From the NCBI GenBank assembly GCA_016716385.1, contig JADJWL010000010.1, forward strand, positions 124,001 through 188,000: a DNA stretch of 64,000 nucleotides, given 5' to 3'. Source of the stretch: Bryobacterales bacterium. GTDB lineage: Bacteria > Acidobacteriota > Terriglobia > Bryobacterales > Bryobacteraceae. Below the pieces are notes generated by a model that made no database searches, had not been told where the DNA came from, and was given only the letters and a program-made list of their open reading frames with translations. The position numbers were made by a program, and so were the translations under genes. Positions 59,501-64,000 of the stretch are shown here, in pieces. Each line of letters begins with the position of its first letter. The first letter of the stretch is position 1.

Positions 59501-60691
59501 TCAGCGCCCCCGCGGGGCGCGGGGTGGAGCGAAGTAGCTTGTTTCCGCAGCGCGCTGCCCGTGTAATGCCGCAGCCTGCTCCATCATGCGCCGGGCGTAC
59601 ACCGCGACCTGCCGGACCCCTTCTTCGTACTTCGGATTCGGCCGCCCGGGACCGCCGTTGTAGGCGCCCACCGCGAGCGCCACGTCGCCGTCGAACGTGT
59701 CGAGCAGGTCGCGGAAGAACAGACCCGCGTAAGTGGTCAGCACCGGCGTATCGACTTCATCCAGGTTCAATGCCTTCGGCGGACGCATCCGTTCGGGCAG
59801 CCTGGTGTAGTCGCGTTCCTTATCGCGCAGGTAGAGGCGGTGCGCGTACCGCAGTGTTTCGCGGGTAATCTGCCAGACTCCGGTGGAATAGTTCAGCACT
59901 AGTACCCGGCCTTTCGAACGGCGCAGGACGATGTCGCCCTTTTCCGCGCGGCGCTTCCATTTGGTGTTCTCGAGGTCCCCGCGCACATCCATGTAGTTGT
60001 TCTCCATCGCGCCGATGCCGAGGAAGAAATCGATCGGGATCTCGAAGAAATCCGCCACGGTCAGTACGTCGGCAGCGAGACGGCTTGCTTCTTCGGGGGA
60101 GAGGCTCTGCGGAACGGGCTCGATCCGCCGCCGGATGCGCGGATCGGTGGCTGACTTGAACACCATGAAGCGCCTCGCATAGGCTAGCAGCGCCTCGCGC
60201 GGCAACGATTCGAGCGCGGCGCGCCGCGGCAGGTTGTACGCGCTCGTGAACACCCGCGTCTGCTGCCGGTACTGAAAGACGATCGGGAACGCCACTGCAC
60301 GCCAGTCGTAGGAAGGAATGTAGCCGCGCGCCTCGGTTTCGGCGAGCATCGCGATCCCGAGCGCCAGATCGTCCGGCAGGCGGACGAGGATTGGATATTC
60401 CGGGCCCTCGGCCCCCTCTTCGTGCGTCAGCAGGACCTCGGCGCGGGCCAGCGGCGGCGCGCCGCGGAGGTAGTCGAACATCAGGTAGGCGGTGAGTTCG
60501 TCATCGTAGCGGCCGACCTCCGCCACATAGAAAGCTACGGGCAGGGTTGCGCGGACGCCGTCAGGGGAGACTTCCGGGACAGGCGTCCAGGCGATGGGGC
60601 GCAGGACGAGATCCCTTGGCCGGAGCTCCCACCAGTAGAGCGAGCCCACGGTCAATGCAGCCAGCAACAGCGTGGTTACCAGCGGCATCAT
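59501..60691 (-). CDS. SLT-type lytic transglycosylase-like protein, membrane anchored
   Basis: A 396-aa protein with a single N-terminal membrane helix (PLVTTLLLAALTVGSLYWW). The C-terminal half resembles a lysozyme-like transglycosylase: a likely catalytic Glu in FLGIGAMENNYMDV near residue 230, GVWQITRETLRYAH (compare the family's GxxQ...PxTA region) and DGDVALAVGAYNGGPGRPNPKY, the familiar A-Y-N-x-G motif. It probably cleaves peptidoglycan in the periplasm. The N-terminal 190 residues are not recognised; the sequence VRLPDDLALGIAMLAETEARGYI there is probably a partner-binding region. It lies upstream of the sulfatase (54-base gap) and downstream of the BASS transporter (7-base gap). Confidence 0.78.
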   Translation of the reverse strand: MMPLVTTLLLAALTVGSLYWWELRPRDLVLRPIAWTPVPEVSPDGVRATLPVAFYVAEVGRYDDELTAYLMFDYLRGAPPLARAEVLLTHEEGAEGPEYPILVRLPDDLALGIAMLAETEARGYIPSYDWRAVAFPIVFQYRQQTRVFTSAYNLPRRAALESLPREALLAYARRFMVFKSATDPRIRRRIEPVPQSLSPEEASRLAADVLTVADFFEIPIDFFLGIGAMENNYMDVRGDLENTKWKRRAEKGDIVLRRSKGRVLVLNYSTGVWQITRETLRYAHRLYLRDKERDYTRLPERMRPPKALNLDEVDTPVLTTYAGLFFRDLLDTFDGDVALAVGAYNGGPGRPNPKYEEGVRQVAVYARRMMEQAAALHGQRAAETSYFAPPRAPRGR

Positions 60692-60698
60692 GACGTAG

Positions 60699-61832
60699 TC
60701 AGTGCCTTTTCTTCAGCGCGAGCCTCTGGGCGGCTTCGATCGCCGCCGTCGTGGCCGCGTCTTCGTCGGTTACCGGCCGGCGCCGCCAGTAGGACGCGAG
60801 CGACGAACCGGAAATATTCATCCACGGGCCAAAAATCGCTGGAGCCAGCGCCGCGTCGGAACTGCGGAGAACGTTGATTGCCAGCCCTGAAGCCATCCCG
60901 CCGTTCTGCAGGCCGACCTCGAACGCCACGGTCCGCGAGTCGCGCTCGCTCAGTCCCAGCAGGCGTGCTCCGTTGTAGCCAAGGACATACCCGATCACGT
61001 TGTGGATCATCGCTGCTGCGATCAGCGCCAGGCCCACTTCCAGCAGCTTGTCCCGCGACAACGCGGTGATGATCGCAATGATGAAGCAGATCGCGGACAT
61101 CGACATCGTCGGCAGGATGCGATCCAGCCAGCCGATCCTGCCGTGCAAAAGCTTGTTGAACGCGAGTCCGCCAAAGACCGGGAGGATGATCATCTTGATG
61201 ATCTCCAGCATCATCTCCATGAACGAAATCGGCACGTAGGCGCCTGCCAGCACCTTCATCGCAAGCGGCGTCATCACGGGAGCCAGGAGCGTCGACGCGG
61301 TCGTCATCGTCACGCCCAGCGCCAGGCTCCCCTTCGCCAGATAGACCATTACGTTAGACGCGACGCCGGCGGAACAGGATCCAATCAGGATCACGCCGGC
61401 GGCCACTTCCGGCTCGAAGCCGAAGAGCTTGGCGAGGGTCCAGCCGGCGAGCGGCATGACGGAAAACTGCAACAGCATACACACGCCGACCGCCTTGGGC
61501 TTCTGCAGCGCCCTCTTGAAGTCCGTCAGGCTGAGGCTGGTGCCCATCCCGAACATGATGATCTGGATCAGAGGCAGAATGAGCCGCTTCAGCTCAAAGC
61601 CACCCCAGTCGATGAACGCCTCGGGATAGGCCATTGACGCGCTCACGAAGGCAAACACCCAGATTGTGAACGCAAAGCCGCCAAGGCGTTCGCTCGTGCG
61701 GGCGTACAGACCGAGCGAGGCGAACGCGGCGATCAGCGCGGGACCGATCCAGATGTGGGCGCCGGAGATCCAGGCGGCGACGGCAGCGGCTCCAGCCAGG
61801 GCGGAAACCGTGGGCAAAAGACGGGACGACAT
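60699..61832 (-). CDS. Bile acid:sodium symporter (BASS) family transporter
   Basis: A 377-aa membrane protein with about ten helices. The BASS hallmarks are visible: LPLIQIIMFGMGTSLSLTDFKRAL, KPKAVGVCMLLQFSVMPLAGWTLAKLF, VILIGSCSAGVASNVMVYLAKGSLALGVTMTTASTLLAPVMTPL and RTVAFEVGLQNGGMASGLA. Bacterial relatives import bile acids, pantothenate, keto acids or other organic anions with sodium; the ligand here is unknown. The ATG at 61832 is preferred to an in-frame TTG at 61838. It is followed by the transglycosylase gene after 7 bases and preceded by the AsmA-like gene after 15, so the three probably form one transcript. Confidence 0.9.
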   Translation of the reverse strand: MSSRLLPTVSALAGAAAVAAWISGAHIWIGPALIAAFASLGLYARTSERLGGFAFTIWVFAFVSASMAYPEAFIDWGGFELKRLILPLIQIIMFGMGTSLSLTDFKRALQKPKAVGVCMLLQFSVMPLAGWTLAKLFGFEPEVAAGVILIGSCSAGVASNVMVYLAKGSLALGVTMTTASTLLAPVMTPLAMKVLAGAYVPISFMEMMLEIIKMIILPVFGGLAFNKLLHGRIGWLDRILPTMSMSAICFIIAIITALSRDKLLEVGLALIAAAMIHNVIGYVLGYNGARLLGLSERDSRTVAFEVGLQNGGMASGLAINVLRSSDAALAPAIFGPWMNISGSSLASYWRRRPVTDEDAATTAAIEAAQRLALKKRH

Positions 61833-61847
61833 AGGCAACGTCTTATC

Positions 61848-63485
61848 TTAGTCTGGATCGGCGGACCAGCCTGGGGGATGTTCGACGCGCAGACCGGCGA
61901 GCGTCCCGATCACCCGGAGTTGCCGCGCGCCGCTCTCCAGTTCGACCAGCAGGGTGCCGTCGTCGCGCAAAGCTCCAGTCCCGAGATAGATTTCGCTGCC
62001 CGCGGCGGCGCGCAGCTCGCTCAGGCGGAGACTCGGGGTGCGGGTCAGATCCAGGCGGTAGCAGCCGGCGAGAGAGTCGAATCCGGCGGGGGCACCTGCC
62101 AATTCGAACATTCCTTCCGACCCGAGGGTCGCGAGCAGATTGCTTCCCGCGCCGGACGCGGCGAAGTCGCCGTCGATTGTCAGGCGCCCGTTGCGCCACG
62201 CGATGCGTTCGCCCAGAACGTTGATGGCGTAACTGGGCTCAGATCCCGCCAGGTCGATTGCGCCGTTGGCCAGCACCGAACCGCCTTCGATGCGTGCCCG
62301 CAATTGGCTGAGTTCGATCCGGGTTCCATCCCAGCGGAGTCTGCCGGACACGCCGGTGAAGCGCGCCGGGCCAAGGACAAGGGCTTCCGCTTGAATCCCT
62401 CCCGACAGGCGGCGTGCGGCCAGCCAGCGGGGCGCCGCCGGCCGTCCAAGCCGGAGTGTCCGCGCGAGAAAGCCTCCCGGGCGCAGCAGGGAGGGCTCGA
62501 AGAGGGCTTCGAGTTGGGCCAGATCGGTTTCGCCCAACCGCAGCCGGAACGTGGATGCCGCCGCGTCATAGTCGCCGCCGAATTCCACGCCGCCGGCGGA
62601 AGCCCGGACGTCGGTCAAGCGCCACCCCGGACCGTTCACCGTCAGGACGCCGCGGCTGAGTTGAACCGGCGCCGCCAGACCGGGAACTGGAAACGCCGCA
62701 TGCGTGATCACTGCCTGGCCGCTCCAGGCGCCGGTTGTGTTCCGTTCCTGCCTGTAACGGAGCTCTCCGCTCCAGCGCCCCTCTCGCATCGCATCCGGCA
62801 GCGGTTCCGGAATGCCGAAGGCCTGGAGACGGAACGCAGCGGAGGGTAAACCGGCCGTCCGGATCGACGCGGTCAACAGGCCGCTCAGGGAAGAATAGGA
62901 ACCCTGGACTTGCACGGAGCCCTGGTCCGGAATCTCTACTTGCGCCGGCGGCAGCGTCACGGTGTCGCGCTGCAGCAGGAGGTCCGCGCGGGCAAAACGC
63001 ACGGGTGGGCCGCCTGCCAAAACCATTGCGGCGTCCCGCAACTGAACGGCTCCCTCCAGCATGTCGCGGCGGGAAACCGTGACCGATCCGTCCACTGAGC
63101 CGGACAGGCGGGCGTCTTCCGGCAGAGGCAAGCCGAGATGCCGTGCAATTGGAGCAAGAGGGTCCAGTGGGAATCCGCTCCAGACAAAACCCAGCCGCCA
63201 GTCGGGTTGCGTCAGATACCGTTCGACATCGAGACGCACCGAGAGCGGTGCGGGGTCCTGTCCGCGTCCCACGGATTCGATCGAAAGCGTCTGGTTGACC
63301 AGGTCAAGGGCGCCCTGCAGCGAAACCCGCCAGCTATGGCCCCAGAGAGGCATGCGGTCCCAGCGGTGGATCTCTTCGACGTCAAGTTGGCCGGTAATCG
63401 CGAGCGCGTCGAAGGGGCCCGGACAGGCGGCTGCGCGAGGAAACGATCCCGTGGATGCCGGCGTCCCGGCCATACACAAGGGCAA
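61848..63485 (-). CDS. AsmA-like protein, C-terminal fragment (frameshifted)
   Basis: This 545-codon frame is the downstream part of an AsmA-type envelope protein, long beta-rich repeats lacking helices (LSGSVDGSVTVSRRDML, GVEFGGDYDAAASTFRLRLGETDL, LSGGIQAEALVLGPARFTGVSGRLRW, VLANGAIDLAGSEPSYAIN). Its apparent start (MPLCMAGTPASTG) is a frame artefact: family-like sequence begins at GPFDALAITGQLDVEEIHRWD near base 63414. It continues the upstream fragment if one G is removed from the GGGG at 63414-63417. AsmA-like proteins are bridge-like or outer-membrane biogenesis factors in Gram-negatives. The BASS transporter follows after 15 bases. Confidence 0.7.
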   Translation of the reverse strand: MPLCMAGTPASTGSFPRAAACPGPFDALAITGQLDVEEIHRWDRMPLWGHSWRVSLQGALDLVNQTLSIESVGRGQDPAPLSVRLDVERYLTQPDWRLGFVWSGFPLDPLAPIARHLGLPLPEDARLSGSVDGSVTVSRRDMLEGAVQLRDAAMVLAGGPPVRFARADLLLQRDTVTLPPAQVEIPDQGSVQVQGSYSSLSGLLTASIRTAGLPSAAFRLQAFGIPEPLPDAMREGRWSGELRYRQERNTTGAWSGQAVITHAAFPVPGLAAPVQLSRGVLTVNGPGWRLTDVRASAGGVEFGGDYDAAASTFRLRLGETDLAQLEALFEPSLLRPGGFLARTLRLGRPAAPRWLAARRLSGGIQAEALVLGPARFTGVSGRLRWDGTRIELSQLRARIEGGSVLANGAIDLAGSEPSYAINVLGERIAWRNGRLTIDGDFAASGAGSNLLATLGSEGMFELAGAPAGFDSLAGCYRLDLTRTPSLRLSELRAAAGSEIYLGTGALRDDGTLLVELESGARQLRVIGTLAGLRVEHPPGWSADPD

Positions 63486-64000
63486 TCATCTCGCCTAACG
63501 GGCTTCGGCTGAGCGCCAGATCGACGTCGAGGTAAGGGTTGGCGCCATCGAGGCGCGCGGATCCGGAGAGCCGGCCCAGGCCGCGTCCGGCGCCTCCGAT
63601 GGCGATCGCGCGATCGGTGCGCGCCGGCTCGCCGGTGAACGTCATCTCCCACGCGCCACCGGCGCGTCCCGGCGGGGACGCGTCGAGGTCGACGTTGGTG
63701 AAGTAAAAGACTGACTTGTCCTCGCCGAACTTGAAGTAGATCCGCGCGCCGCGCACCGCAATCCTGGGCAGGCCCGTGAGGCGGTCGGTGGAGAACAGCG
63801 GGGCGAAGTTCCATCCGTCGTTCCGGACGAAATTCACCACCGGGAATCCGGAGAGCCGGAGCGACGAAAACTCCAGTCTCCCGCGCAGTAGAGGAAGCAA
63901 ACGGGGACTGGCCTCCAGTTCCTCTACCCATGCGAACGGTTCGACTCCGAAGGCCGGATCGTCGTAGATGACGACCCTTTCCACGAGGAAGGCCGGACCG
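63382..64000 (-). CDS. AsmA-like protein, N-proximal fragment (cut by window edge, frameshifted)
   Basis: The frame is open at the right window edge, so the true N-terminus (probably a membrane anchor) is outside. Visible is the AsmA opening pattern: VERVVIYDDPAFGVEPFAWVEELEASPRLLPLLRGRLEFSSLRLSG, then NFVRNDGWNFAPLF, RIAVRGARIYFKFGEDK and PYLDVDLALSRSPLGEMIALVYG. It runs to RSRLSGP near 63417 and then out of frame (LRRARDYRPT, stop at 63382). The next fragment picks up the sequence in the neighbouring frame. Together they make a protein of over 700 residues; whether the shift is biological or a sequencing error in a G run is open. Confidence 0.75.
   Translation of the reverse strand, partial: GPAFLVERVVIYDDPAFGVEPFAWVEELEASPRLLPLLRGRLEFSSLRLSGFPVVNFVRNDGWNFAPLFSTDRLTGLPRIAVRGARIYFKFGEDKSVFYFTNVDLDASPPGRAGGAWEMTFTGEPARTDRAIAIGGAGRGLGRLSGSARLDGANPYLDVDLALSRSPLGEMIALVYGRDAGIHGIVSSRSRLSGPLRRARDYRPT

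Overview
The window is high-G+C DNA with tightly packed genes. It almost certainly comes from an Acidobacteriota chromosome of the Bryobacteraceae/Solibacter type. The case rests on a TIGR03437-type C-terminal domain (a domain known mainly from Solibacter) at 538-3516, a VWFA-related acidobacterial protein at 10567-11586, a DUF1549/DUF1553 plus DUF1501 gene pair, paired MacB-like permeases, Uma2, PIG-L, DUF1080, M81 and sulfatase genes, and many Tat or lipoprotein signals. It is a catabolic and secretory region with a few housekeeping genes (glmS, purS, truA, tRNA-Ser-GGA, tRNA-Gly-CCC). No rRNA, CRISPR array, transposase, integrase or phage gene was seen.

Layout. 1-4.5 kb (minus): FecR-like protein, large secreted zinc-metalloprotease-like protein, truncated Gfo/Idh/MocA oxidoreductase. 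4.6-10.5 kb: two tRNAs, amidohydrolase, glmS, purS, double-domain esterase. 10.5-13.5 kb (plus): VWA protein and an unassigned secreted 620-aa protein. 13.5-19.5 kb (minus): a tight five-gene run, oxidoreductase - M81 peptidase - SelA-like PLP enzyme - DUF898 membrane protein - M48 peptidase. 19.5-24.1 kb: cytochrome-type DUF1549/DUF1553 protein and DUF1501. 24.1-28.5 kb: an accessory island of three secreted proteins sharing an undescribed four-cysteine domain. 28.5-35.7 kb: frameshifted PIG-L gene, Uma2, enolase-superfamily enzyme, two MacB-like permeases, small membrane protein. 35.7-42.2 kb: ceramidase-like protein, DUF4252, DUF1080 coupled to LarA-like racemase, 28-codon membrane microORF, D-aminoacylase-like enzyme, truA. 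42.3-51.3 kb: TolC, hybrid histidine kinase, TonB-C protein, secreted unknown, Ser/Thr kinase fused to a cyclase-like and a formylglycine-generating-enzyme-like domain, unknown predicted barrel protein. 51.3-64 kb: acyltransferase/acyl-ACP synthetase, FGGY kinase, sialidase-like protein, UMF1-type MFS, sulfatase, SLT-like transglycosylase, BASS transporter, frameshifted AsmA-like gene cut by the window edge.

The most interesting part is 24.1-28.5 kb. Five copies of a roughly 115-residue domain (Cys ... N-x-x-Cys ... Cys-[ND]-x-x-x-Cys ... L-x-P) occur in three consecutive exported proteins. The island looks lower in G+C than its neighbours. Downstream it ends in a degenerate copy of the 3' end of the DUF1501 gene that precedes it, which looks like an insertion or duplication scar. 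Its leader holds a 22-codon ORF and a strong hairpin. Other points of note are the kinase fusion, whose start codon shares an ATGCAT with a divergent gene, a Tat/lipoprotein-type signal on a PLP enzyme, and two frameshifts, both in G homopolymers, which may be sequence errors.

All assignments come from reading motifs by eye. No database search, alignment program or composition calculation was run.
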